Origin: Stomorhina lunata
Lineage: Eukaryota > Arthropoda > Insecta > Diptera > Rhiniidae
Assembly: GCA_933228675.1 (NCBI GenBank)
Contig: OW121743.1
Span: 114,439,781-114,503,780, forward strand
Direction: 5' to 3'
Length of the DNA stretch: 64,000 bases
Shown in pieces: positions 47,105-60,100 of this stretch; the stretch's first letter is position 1, and the number at the start of each line of letters is the position of its first letter. The position numbers and the translations under genes are program-made. The notes beneath the pieces were generated by a model. That model was given only the letters and a program-made list of their open reading frames with translations. It did not search any database and was not told the DNA's origin.

Positions 47105-48398
47105 TCATTGAATGTGCTGTGATTGATTGTAAAATGTTAAAATAGAGAGCAAAAGAGAGAGTTATGTATTTATCCTTAATCCTCCCACCCCAATGATTAT
47201 TGCCATTCTCGAATCATTGTTAAGTCGGATGAGGAGGATGCATGTACTAAATAAAATTAATTAATTAATTGCCATAAATAAAATTTTAACTACATATACA
47301 AAAGGAAACACTACAAGAAAAACAAAACAGGGTTGTAAGCTATATAGTCAGTCAGTCAACGAATTCTAATTACACTACTACTGCTATATAAACGTTCTAC
47401 AATATTACTTCTTCTATTAGAGTATAAATAAAAATTAGAATTTAGATTCGCGGACATGTTAAAATTTTTATATTATGTTATATAAATGCTAACAACAACA
47501 ACAATAATGATGATTATGATTAAAATGATATATATAATGATGATGGTTGAGACCAGTGTTTAGTTTAGTTTCATTCTCCAGTGTACCTTAATGGATTTAA
47601 ATTTAGTTATTGTATGTATTTTTATTTATTTTAAATGAAATTAAGTAATTACCTAACTTTAAATGAAAATAAAAAAGAAAATAACCCCCTTTCCCTTCTA
47701 CCTTAAAGCCCCCTTATTATGTAAAAGAAACCCATTAAACAAATATGAGTTTATTTAAATAGAAAATTAAATTTGATAAAAGAGAAAAATGTTTAAAATT
47801 TAAAGAAACAAAAAGAAACTTATAATAATTTATGTGTAAATAAATTTGAAAAGTTATTCAAGAAAAAAATAAAAGAAAAATTTGTTTCACTTTTAGGAAA
47901 ATGCAGTCAAGTCGACGGTGGAATCCGTATTTCATTCCTTCCATTCATTTCACATTTCAAAAAGAAAATTGAAAATAAATCAATTTCTCTCTTCAAAGTC
48001 TAGTCGAATTTTTATACATTTTTTAACTAATCAGTACTTTATAAAAAACATATTGTGCTTTATTTTATAAGAACAAATCGAAAAACTTTAATTTATTCAA
48101 GCAAAAAAATGTTTGAAACAATCGTTAAATTCAAACTTAACTGTATACAACTTTAATTCAAAAAACACAGCATACATTTAGGCATTCATTAAATTGCAAT
48201 TTGATTGGGTTTCGTAGCTATCAGCTTTCCTATATAACACATACACAACTACCAGCTTTTGAATTTGTGTTATACAGTACATTTTTGACAACAAAAACCA
48301 AAACAATAAAACCAAACGCTATAATTTCAAAGCATTTATAAATAAACAACCGCCAAACACAAAAATATAAATAAGTTGAATACTAAAGTTAAACTAAA

Positions 48399-50521
48399 AT
48401 GCAAAGACCTAGAAGAACTTCGGAATTTTCTGAGGAGCCAGGAGGTATAAGACGGCAATCAAGGTGAGCTTCTAAAAAACATGTAAATACAAAAAGGCTA
48501 AAATATTTTTTCAACAGAGTCCAGCAAAGAAATACAATAGCTCCCTCTCCTTCAGGACCAGCTGGAGGTGCTGCGGCTGCTGGCACAGCAATAAAATTTT
48601 GTACAAGGTACATAAATAAATTCAGTAAATTAAAAAAAAATTGTTAATACTTATCCAATAACAATTTAGGCAAAGCCGCATTCCACCACCCTCGCGGCCT
48701 TCGTCCACGGATCGTAATGGTTCTATGAATCACTTACTTAACGCACCATCCTCTACCATAAAACGTTTTGTCACACCTCAGAAAACCCAACAACCCCTGA
48801 CTACAGCAAACCGAGTTTTATTTACCACCGAGAAACAACGCACAGGCCAAACGGGTACCCATAATGATAAAAAATGGGTTCAGGAACAAACACAAAGGAT
48901 AACAGAGCACCTACTTTCTCAATGTACTTTAGGTGGAGGCATAAGTACGGACTTTTTGAATCGTGGCCTAAGGCAAATGTCTATTAAGCAATTCGTAGCT
49001 ATTATCAACTACTTTCTCGGCTATATTTGGGGAAATCGTTATACTGTGGGCAACAATCATGTGGAAGATATTATAAAGATTTTGCAAAAGTTACAATATC
49101 CACATCCTCTTAACAAATCTTGGCTTAAAACCCCCAACACCCAACATTCTTTTGGTAATGTTATAGTTTTATTTGATTTTTTAATGGATTTTGTGCCAAC
49201 TTCTCAGAATGAAGACTCTAATGATCTATATTTTGAACTGAAAGAACCCCAGGTGAATGCTTCGAGAATTAATGAAGAGGTACCTTTTCAGATACCAGAT
49301 TTAGAATTTCAACAGGAATTACTAAGAAACTCCGAAGCAGGTTTTATGCTGTGGGACAAACAGAAGATCGATGAGTTCAATAGTCTTCAGCTGGAAACTT
49401 GTAATTTGTTAATACAAAAAAATTGTGGTGTGTCAGATATAGAGGCTGTTGAAGCAGAAATAAAAAAACTCGAACCCATTTTAAAGGCCCTACAAAAAGA
49501 AAGGCCACCAGAGGACAAGCAAATGTTGAAGATGAAATCTGAATTAACACATGAATTGAAAAGTCTCAATCGAGAAATCAAAATAGTTAGTGATGAATGT
49601 GATTCTAATGAAAGAGATAAAAATGAATTAAATACTCTTAAATATAACATCGCTAAGGAAGTCGATACCATTGAAAAGGAAATTAAATCGTTGCATGAAA
49701 TGCTTAACACGCAACCTTGTACAGTAGACCAAAGAAATCAAATGATAGTCGACGTGGCACAGTACAAGCAAATGGTAGCAATTAAAGTGCGTGCCATAAA
49801 GGATGTACAAAAGCGTTATGATCATCAGCAGATTCTGCAATCAAAGGCCATCAAGCAATTCAATGATCAAATCGAAACCTTTAATGCTCACATGAGGGAT
49901 ATTAAATTTTCGGATCTATTGAAATCTAATAACGATACCTCACTTAATGAAATCAATCTGGAATTATCTATGAGACCTAAAGAAGCAGAATTGGATAAAC
50001 TTATACCTTTACTCGAAGAAATCAATGAAAGAGCTTTGCATGCTATACAGGATAATAAAAAGCAATTATTTCAGCTGCAGGAACATTGTAAACAATTGAC
50101 CAATGACATTGACGCCAAGTTACATCCCAAGCTTAATGCCTTACGTGCCGCGAATACTATTAGCGTTGGTAACTTACAAAAACTTTTAAATTCCCTCAAA
50201 CAAGATGAATGTAAATTGTTGCTGGCAGTACAAAAACTAGATGATAATCTTTTAGAAGTCAATAAAACAATTACCGAACTTCAATCAACGATTGCACATA
50301 AGAAATCCCTGGTGGAAGAATATATGGAAAAAAATGAAGAGACTATGAAGTTGGCTGAGGAAAAGCATCGGGAGTGTTTGCAAGAAAGACGTGCATTTCT
50401 TCAGGCGTACGATGAAATGTTGGATGAATGCATGCAAAATGATGTACTGCAGCAGTTAATTAAGCAGGTTCATTTACAGGAAAAACAGCTGGAAGAATTT
50501 AGAAAAGAATTTAAGAATTGA
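48399..50521 (+). CDS. Ndc80: Kinetochore protein Ndc80 (HEC1 homologue), three coding exons
   Basis: Exons 48399-48463, 48518-48607 and 48670-50521 (introns 54 and 62 bp) give 2,007 nt, 668 residues, close to the usual length of insect Ndc80. The N-terminal 115 residues are basic and disordered, like the tail that binds microtubules and is phosphorylated by Aurora B. Residues about 118-228 fit the calponin-homology domain (KKWVQEQTQRITEHLL, QKLQYPHPLNKSWLKTPNTQ, VLFDFLMDFV). From about 270 to the end the protein is coiled coil, which pairs with Nuf2 and reaches the Spc24/25 dimer. The Ndc80 complex links kinetochores to spindle microtubules. The ATG at 48,399 follows AAACTAAA; a later Met at residue 71 would lose most of the tail. 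The gene begins 1.3 kb after the transporter. Confidence 0.9.
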
Positions 50522-50586
50522 AAGTAGGAGAAGATATATAGAAATTATTTTTTAATTCTATTTATAAAAATTAATGTTTTTTGGTC

Positions 50587-50592
50587 AATAAA
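50587..50592 (+). terminator. Ndc80: Poly(A) signal of Ndc80
   Basis: AATAAA 65 bp after the stop codon, with a T-rich stretch downstream. It implies a very short 3' untranslated region. Confidence 0.55.
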
Positions 50593-50649
50593 TGCATCAT
50601 TTTAAAATGTTATTGTTCCTTATTTGAAAAGGAATGAGCGAGATTATCC

Positions 50650-51536
50650 AACTGCATTTTTTTGGAATTTGAATTTCAAAAAGTTTTATACCTAAAACTT
50701 TCTATCAAAAAAATTCAGTACAGAAAAATATTCTATAGTTTATTCTAGATCGTAACATTTTCTATAGAAAACTAAACATCAACAAATTTTCTATAGGAAA
50801 TTCCATATCGAAAAATTTTTTATAGAAAATTCCATATTTTACAATTTTCTTTAAAAACAATTTTTGAACCAAAAAGTTTTTGTTGAAGGTCGTGAATGCA
50901 ACATTCCACGCTATGTATCACATAGTTTTTTCAGTATTCCTACTAATTATTCATCTATTTTTAAAATCATAAATTAGAAAAATAATATATGACATGAGCC
51001 TACATAAGCCCGACACAAACTCAAGACGTTCAACATAAATATTGGTTCATATAAAATTAATTACTTTCAACGAACATTTTTTTACAAAAATTTTTTAGTC
51101 AAAATTTATCTATAAACATTTTTTGTTAAAATTTATCTATACAATTTTTTTATCAAATTTTTTTTACTTTAAATTTTTCAATAAATATTTTTTACTTTAA
51201 AATTTTCTATCAAGTTTTTTTAATCAAAATTTTTGAACCGAAACATTTTCTATACAATTTTTTTTAAGAAATATATTCTATATAAATTTTTTAACCAAAA
51301 AAATGTTTAGAAAGTTTTTAAACAAAAAAAGTTATAAACATTTTTTAATCAAAAAGTTTTATACTAAAATTTTTTAAACAGAAATATTTTCTGTAGAAAT
51401 TTTAAAACACTTTTGATTCGATCTTTTCGATGAAAATTTTTAAACCGAAAAATTTTCTAAATTTTTAAAAAACATTTTTTTGCCAAAATTTTTCTATACA
51501 AATATTTTATGTATCTAAAATTTTCTATAAGTTTTT
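50650..51536. repeat. Decayed A/T minisatellite plus SINE-like fragment
   Basis: Scattered AAATTTTCTATAGAAAA-like pieces without a clear period, and at 50,885-51,060 a second copy of the dispersed repeat seen at 38.6-38.9 kb. The array character resumes to 51,536. Confidence 0.5.
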
Positions 51537-52277
51537 TATGCCCTTCACCACCATAGGTGGAAAGGGTATTATAAGTTTGTGCTGATGTATGTAACGCATA
51601 GAAATATTTGTCTTAGACTCACTTTTAGTATACCAATAGGATTAGAATCACTTTCTGAGTCGATTTTGCGATGTCCGTCCGTCCGTCTGGCAGGACGGCT
51701 AGCTGGCTGGACCCCCATGTAAAGCATGTAATCAAACTACAGGTCGCAATTCTATGGATAATTTGATGAAATTTGGCACAGATCATTTTTTTGGCTATTG
51801 AAGTTCGTCAAAATCGGTCCATTATTTATGGTACCTCCCATTGATCCCACTTCCCGGAATTGATATATTGGCCACAAATACCAACATTTTACAACAAATA
51901 CTGCCTATGTAAACTTAAATCACTGTACCAAATTTCGTTGAAATCGGTCCACATTTGACCATAGCTTCCATACAAACTCTTGTGTCAAAACGCATTAAAT
52001 GAGACAAAATCACTAAAACGCTCGTAAATCTGAAAATAATGAGAATTTTGAATTGATTTTTACATAATTCTTGTAGAAACAGTAATCAATTTGCCAAATT
52101 TCGAGATAATCGGTCCACATTTGACCCTAGCTCTTATAAAAGTCCAAATAACGGAAACAGCTTAAATACATAAGTTTTGAGAAAATGTTTGTATGATGGC
52201 AAAATTTAGCAAGTATTTGTCTTTATACAGGAAAGAGAACACCTTTCCCTTGAAGGACTATAGCACTTTCTTACTTG
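51537..52277 (+). mobile_element. DINE-1-like element, copy 3 (left of a tandem pair)
   Basis: Starts TATGCCCTTCACC and has the GTCCGTCCGTCTGGCAGG microsatellite. It has more substitutions than copies 1, 2 and 4 and lacks several short segments. The 3' end has lost the GGTGAAGGGTAT repeat and hairpin (only GAAGGACTATAGCACTTTC is left). It ends CTTACTTG directly against copy 4. Confidence 0.75.
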
Positions 52278-53063
52278 TTATACCCTTCACCACCATAGGT
52301 GGAAAGGGTATTATAAGTTTGTGCTGATGTTTGTAACGCATAGAAATATTTGTCTTAGACCCATCTTTTAGTATACCAATAGACTTAGAATCACTTTCTG
52401 AGTCGATTTAGCGATGTCCGTCCGTCCGTCTGGCTGGCTGGCTGGACCCCCATGTAAACCTTGTAATCAAACTACAGGTCGCAATTCTAAAGATAATTTG
52501 ATGAAATTTGGCACTAATAACTTTTTTGATAATGGGACCATGGCTATTTAAATTGGTCAAAATCGGTCCATTATTTATGGTACCTCCCATAGGTCCCACT
52601 TCCCGGAATTGCTATATTGGCCACAAATATCAATATTTTTTCATGAAATTTAAAACAGATACTGCTTATGTAAACTTAAATCACTGTACCAAATTTCGTT
52701 GAAATCGGTCCACATTTGACCATAGCTCCAATACAAACTCTTCTTCAAAAACGCACTAAATGAGACAAAAAATCACTAAAACGCTCGTAAATCTAAAGAT
52801 AATGAAAATTTTGAGTTTATATTTTGCATACATAATTTTTATAACAACTGTAATCAATTTGCCAAATTTCGAGATAATCGGTCCACATTTGACCCTAGCT
52901 CTCATATAAGTCCAAATGACGGAAACAGGTTGAATATATACGTTTTGAGAAAATGTTTGTATGATGGCAAAATTTAGCAAATATTTGTCTTTATACAGGA
53001 AAAATAACACCTTTGACCTTAGTTGGTCGGCTTGACCGACTATAGCGCTTTCTTACTTGTTTT
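52278..53063 (+). mobile_element. DINE-1-like element, copy 4 (right of a tandem pair)
   Basis: Very similar to copy 1, beginning TTATACCCTTCACC immediately after the 3' end of copy 3. It keeps the microsatellite and the GTCGGCTTGACCGAC hairpin but has lost the AGGGTATCGTAT part just before it. It ends CTTACTTGTTTT. Head-to-tail arrangement with no spacer. Confidence 0.75.
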
Positions 53064-54090
53064 TTAATAAAAATGTTTTTTTTCCGAAAATTATTCAATA
53101 AATATTTAAAATTTTCTATTAAATTTTTAGAACAATTTTGAACCGAAAAATTTTCTATACCTACAAAATTTTTAAACGAAATACTTTCTAATTTAAAAAA
53201 AAAATCGATTAAGCGAAAAATTGTCTTTAAAATTTATTTACCGAAAAATTGTGTACAAAAAGTTTTAAACTGCAAAATTTTCTATAAACCAATATTTTTA
53301 GTATGCAATAACATTTAATAATAACTAAATTTTTCTAGTGCTTTTTAAAGAAAAAGTTTACATTACTTATTGTAACGGTATTTTTTCTTATTACCATTCC
53401 TCATCCAACACAACGTTCGATTCACAGATGCATTTCTTTAGTATTTGTGTTTAAGAGGTTCGATCCAAACTAAACAACAACAAAATATGTGAAAAATTCC
53501 TCGGAACTTCAAACTAGAAATGATTATTTTCGCATGTCCTCTTCCCACTCATTCGAAATACATGGAGTTGGTGTGAGTTTGATGTTTGATCGGAGTTTGC
53601 AAAAAATTATGAAAAGTAGTAGGAAAAAGCTATGAAAATACGAACATTGAATAAGCCAAGATTTTGTAATTTCAAGACGCGAACATCTCAAACAATTTAT
53701 AAAGTGTATTTTTTAAGTGTTTTAATTTAATGTAAGTAATAAATACAAAATTTAATAAGATAAACTTAAAAAAACGAGAACAAACAAATTTTGTATTAAT
53801 TTTATGTTAAAAAAAGGTTATTTACTTTTTTTTAAGCAATTTTTTTAACCAAATAACCGTTAACTATTGTGGTCTCTCCCTTTCTCTTAACAAATTTAAC
53901 TATCCTAAATCAATTACAAAGAAAGAGAAAGAAATTGAAATTAAGACCTTGAAAAATTCTTGACAATTTCATATTTTTTTTAAATAGGCCTTTTTTTCAA
54001 AAAGTAAATATGTTGTACAGTTGCGTTTGTTCTTTTTAACATCTAAAAATATCCTGCTGTCCTAATGTATCTTTTAATTTTTTCCCCCAG
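53064..54090 (+). promoter_or_regulatory. otu: Upstream region and probable 5' non-coding exon/intron of otu
   Basis: Decayed A/T repeat to about 53,340, then more complex sequence (53,390-53,700), the best place for a promoter and first exon. A good donor (GTAAGT at 53,732) and acceptor (TTTTTCCCCCAG ending at 54,090) would remove a 359-bp intron in the 5' untranslated region. A leading non-coding exon is also known in the D. melanogaster gene. Inference only; no TATA box or start site is identified. Confidence 0.4.
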
Positions 54091-54154
54091 ATCTTATTGT
54101 TCTGTGTATTCCATTATCCCAAGAAGTTTCGATTCGCACTAATTCCAAACAAAA

Positions 54155-57100
54155 ATGCAACGTCAATTTACCTCGGGCAGCCGTCAGGCACCAGATCCAT
54201 TCGATCAGTTTCTAGAGGAGCATCAATTCTATCGCAAGCATACTGCCAGAGATGCATCCTGTTTGTTTCGTGTCATCTCGGAGCAAATGTACGATACGCA
54301 GCTGCATCATTTGGCTATACGAGAGAAATGTGTGACTTACATGCGCAAACATCGTAAACATTTCGATTATCTTGTTGATCGAGATTTCGATGAATATTTG
54401 GATGACATGTCAAAACCTAAAACATATGGAACATTATTGGAGCTGCAGGCAGCCAGCTATATGTTTGAGTAAGTAGACTTTCTCTTCAATGAAATTGTAT
54501 TCCATTAGGGTTTGCTTTAAATTATGGCCATATTTCAAATATTGTGGAGTGGGTAAATACTGCTTGATATAGGGATAAACTCTTGATATTTTATTTCAAA
54601 AATGTAATACATATAAATATTAGCCTAATTTGTCTAGTTTGTTATATAGTCGATGCGAGCAGACCAACTAGTCCACAGGAATGACCTGCTCTGACTATCC
54701 TAGCCAACTTACGACAGTAAGCGTTTTGCAATCTTGATCACCTTTCCGCGTCACACTTCCTAATATCAGTACTCACAGGACAGTGTTTAATAGGTTTACA
54801 TGGTAGATTAAGTCTTATCTTCAAAGCAATGACTACTGTAGAAGTTATCATAACGTCGATGAGGAAAAAACTGTCACTCATATTCTCTGTTACTGCCCAG
54901 CCCTTGCTGACATTAGGGCTCTTCATCTAGGCTTGTTCAGAGATTTCGAACATCAACGTTCGTAAAATAGGCTCTTTTATTGTTGCATCTGGTTGGCTTT
55001 ATCCGAGCCTTTTTTAAATGGCACACAGTTAAGAATTTATTTTTCTTTTTTTGCTAAAAATTTGCATAGATACGTCTTTGGAAACATCTATAGCCGACTA
55101 TAGATTTTTTCTTGTTTTTAATGTTATGGCCTCCTGATTATAGGTTAGGTTTGAAAGGCGATGTCAAAATAAATAATGACAACTCACTCAAAGACCCTAT
55201 TGTCCATTGTTATCCTTCCTTAATAGAGATATGAGAGAGATAGACTAATTAAAAGAATAAGTAAGGATATTAATTGTAGTCTCCTGATCATAAAAACGTT
55301 TGAAATTTAAATTCCTTTAATTTGGTTAATGTTTAATTTCATTTTTTGAAGACTAATTTTATCATATCTTTGAAACCGATTGTTTGATTTTGTTAAAAGT
55401 CACAGAGTAAAATTTCAAATAAAAATAAGTCGCTTTAACGGATTCAAAGTTATTTGGGTATATCTGTGCTTATTTTCATGTATATAAAAGTAAATTAGTG
55501 GCTTTGAGGAAAGTAAAACTATATTCCGGAAAAAATAGTGTAAAAGGTAACCAAAAAAAAAAAAAATGTAACGATTTTGTTTGTTTAAAAAAAAATCCTT
55601 GTACTATGCTTGTAATAAAAAATATCTTATGCCAAGTGCTTGGGTGTTGTTATTGACAATTTCTTCATGTATAAAGATTTTACAATAACGATCGTAAATT
55701 GAATAAACCTTAAAGCTAACTGGGAATTTCTAAAATTGCGAAACTTTCGAATTTACTATGTTTGTATTTATATTTTCGTTTTCAGGCGAAATGTGTTTTT
55801 ATTTCAACCTTTTAATTTGGGAAATTATTTTAATGAATATTGTTCGAATTTCGTAGAAGTATTTCGTGTTTTTTATACGCCTGAAAGACATTTTGATTCA
55901 GTTTTTACATCAGATTATATACAAGAGGCTGCTATATGTCAATGTAAGTATACAAAAGATAAGTAAGATGTGGCGCAACCTTTCGATAACACTTTCCACT
56001 TTTCAGCAATTTGTTACGAGATTCTTTATAAAGATCTTTTTAAATTACCCGATGTCTCATTTGCCGTCGAACAAATGTTACACGGTCCAACCTTTGAAAA
56101 TATGGAATATCGTACGGAAACTAATGAAGAAGGTTACGCTATGCGTTTGCATTTAAGTGATGGTCGTTCATTTGAATTAGATTTGCCGCACAACACCAAT
56201 TGTATTTTGGAAAATTATAAATTGTGTCATTTTCATTACATAAATTTTCCACGCTACTCGGATGATCTACAGCGAGAGCTTAAAATTGCCAATAATTGCG
56301 AGGAATATGATAAGAATTCTTTAATCATTCAACGTACAGCCGAATCTTTTTTACCCAATAAATATGTTTCTTGTGTAAGACAACTATTGCAAGAGGGCAT
56401 TACACCGTTCCCTTACAAAGTGGCAAAAGCTCTCGATCCGAATATGTATCGTAACATTGAGTTTGATTCTTGGAACGAAATGCGTAAGGAGTTGAAACTG
56501 CAAAATTGGTATAATGGTGATGCAAACTTTAAGGTAGGTTTCATACATTCTGTTTTTTATTATTTGTTTGATTTGTGTTTTTGTGAGTACTTGGTGAATT
56601 TTTTGAACGGGTTTCTTTTCAAAATAATTAAGGAATTTCGTAACTTCTAAACATTCTAATCCAATATTTTTATTAGGTTGCCTATATTAACTATTCCTTT
56701 ACTAAAGCTTTATTTATGCTTTTATTTTGTATGTATTTAATAAAATAGTTATTTGCGAATTATTTTAATTTAACATTTGTCCTGTGTATTCGTTTAATAC
56801 ATTTTTGTCCTTTCGTCATCTATGTGTTTTATGTCTCAAAATTTAGTTAATACGTTATAGCACAAGACGAGTTCGCAAAATATTTCAGGTTGGCGCCAAA
56901 TGTCATGTGAAATTGCGCAAGTCAGAGCAGGATCTCTACACTTGTCACATTCAGGAGATTGCAGTCGATAAGGGTCAATGTGTAGTGTTTGTTGAACAAT
57001 TGGGTGAAAAACGTTTAGTGCCCTATGAGAATTTAACGCCCTTACCGCCAGATCAATTTAAACCTTGGACTGTGCCCTATCGTTTACAACGTCATATGCA

Positions 57101-60100
57101 AAAATATAGTTCAGTACGTTTTACGCGTCAATACAATTATCGTTTTAAATTCAATACAACCACAGAACATCATCACCACCATGAGTTTGCATGCGGATCG
57201 TCTATGGATAATGATAGTTGTTCAAATGACTACATCGATGATGATCTTAAGAAATCTGGACGTCAACAACAACATAATCAACATTGTACTACGGCCGCTT
57301 CGTATTTTAAACTGAAACAGTACACACATTTGGAGGATTTCCGTACTCATGTAGAGTACTGTACCATGCCTTTAACAGTGGCTCACACGAATCGAGAAGT
57401 AGATGCAGCAAAATCTGCTAACCAAACAAGAGCTGTTGATTCAAGTGAAAACTCCAGAACTCCCTCAAGATCTTCGACAATTGTGGGAACACAACGTAAT
57501 AGTATGGATGCAGGACAAAATAAGACACTAGTCAATAGTGTCATTAACCATGTTCCCGAACATTTGGGAGCTCCGCAAACTTTTGCTGTTCCTCATTTGG
57601 TAGAGGGATATGATGTTGATCATTATAACCATGCTGGGGCTTTATACATGCCCGATATGCAGAGTTTTTATCCCATGTATCCTTATTCAACTGCTGCTGG
57701 AATACCAGAAGATTATTATGGCTATTGTGGATTTGATGGAGGCATGCCTCCCGGTACCGCTTTTATGCCTGCTGTTAATAATGGTTTCTATTATTTGTGT
57801 AATAATACGCTGGCTCCACCACCAGGTAATTATATTAACTCAACCAATCCGTATTTTGCACCGCCTCCACCACCACAATCTCTAGCTGTGGCACCACAAC
57901 CATCTCCAATGTTAGCAGCGGCCAGTCCACCAAACCCTTCATTCTATACTCAGTCTCCTTACACTAGTGGAGCTAATAATGTTCAATCTATTCAAAGTTT
58001 AACTGCAGCACCTAGCGTTCAACAAACTTCGACAAATAATACACCTTCGCGTTTATCACACCTCAGTGTGTCAAATACGCCCACAAATACTCCGTTAAGT
58101 GGACGTATAAATTATGATGCCAAAAAATCCGTCAAAGCCAACGGTATAGATTTACCAAGTGATGTCGCTACATTAAGATTTTTCTACAACATGGGCTTGG
58201 AATATTATAACAAGCAGAAATCTAATGAAAATGAAAGTAAGTACAAATTTGTATGTAAATATTTAAGGTTATTTTTAAGATATTTACCTATTTATTTTCT
58301 AATATCTGTCTAATGAACATTGATTGTCCTTTGATCATAGCTATAAACAATAAAAACAAGTTAAAAAGATTCTTATATTAATTTAAATTTAACTTAAAAT
58401 AGCAGAAGCAAGTGATGACCAAGAAAAAATTTCAAATGATTTACAAAACATTAAGCTCGATGAAAATGCAAATCAGGTCTCAAGCACTAAGTCGGATGCC
58501 AATAATAACAATCTTAATGCCGCCCAAGTTGATACTAACGAATCAAACTTACATTCCAATAAACATAGCAACGTAAATGTCAATTCTTCCACTGGAGGAG
58601 GTGGTGGTGGTAATAAAAATAATACCAACAATCAACGTCGTTATAGTTCTCGTTATTTTAGTGGCAAAGATCGTCAAATTCCTCAACGGAACAATTCCAA
58701 TCATAATACACAAAATGTTGGACAACAACATCAACAGCAGCAACATCATCAAAATCATTCTCAACGTAATCATGCTACCAATTATAATCAAAACAATAAC
58801 TCAAAGTATTCAAACACTAACTATAACTCGTCTAATACTAATCGTAACACCCAACAACAGTCTAATAATCAGCAACATCATTTGCAACCTTTGCAGCAGC
58901 ATTTTAATCCTCATTTATCAGCATCCGAACAACAGTCTCGACAAATTTCACCCACTTGTGGTTTTGATGTAAATTCGATTGATTCTCGTAATTGTCAGGT
59001 AAGTGGAATTCTTTTATATATAATTATAAATAGCAAATTTGTTAGCCATAAAATTTGAATTATGCAAAGTTGTCAGATGAACTAAGAACAATTTAGTAAA
59101 AACTAGATTTCACTACTTTTTAAATCAATATTTCCGAACCAAAATACAATGAAGCAATAGCTAATTAAAATCGATACACATTAAACATTTTTTAACTCGA
59201 CATTTTTTTTAATTTATGTAATTAATTTATATTATTTCCTAACAAACGATATCTTAAAAATTAAAAATGTATGCACTGATTTTCATTGGGAAACTTTTTT
59301 TTTTTTAAACTTTTTTTTTTTTAAACTTTTTTTTTTTTAAACTTTTTTTTTTTTAAACTTTTTTGTTTATAACTTGTACGTATATAAATCATGTTAAATT
59401 GTTCCTGCTAGCGAAACGGGTATTAGTCTTAATACAAACAAATTATTTTTCTTTAGTTTAAAGTTTATGTCTAATTTAAGAATAGTGCTTAACAAAGGTT
59501 CTGTTTAAAAACGTTGGCTCAAGGTGCGCTTTCAGAAAAATAAGCCAGCCTGATCTCTGAGAAAGTGATAAATTATATTGTGTACATTTTAAAATATACT
59601 CCCTAATTCGCAGACGCCCACAACAAACAACTCGAATCCTCCAACTACTATGATTACATACGGTAACAATTGTGAACAACTAAATGAAGGATTTTTGCCA
59701 GGTGGAAATACTTCTGGTCAAATGGCTGTTTCAATCCCATCAACCACTAGTGGTATGTACATTCCCATACCAATAGCAGCAGGGCTAGCACCTCCTACAC
59801 CTTATGGAATATTCGCTCCACATTCTACAACGGCGGGTGCTCAACAAAATTATATGGCTGGACCACCGCCACCACAAATAATAACGCATGGTGGTTTACC
59901 TCCACCACCACCGCCAACAGCATCACAACAACAAACATCCATTCATGGTGCCATAACTTCTGCTCCGGGATCGGAGAATGTGGAAAATTCAGAAATGATA
60001 TCGAATAATGCAACTGCGGGACTTATAGGAATGCCACCACCACCCCCGGGAATGCAAATTCAATGTCCTAATTACCCACCACCCATTCCGTTTTATTACT

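Noticed and set aside
57610..58972. Alternative-frame ORFs at 57,610-57,885 and 58,577-58,972
   Set aside because: They overlap otu exons in the wrong frame; the isoleucine-rich translation comes from shifted Asn/Gln codon runs.
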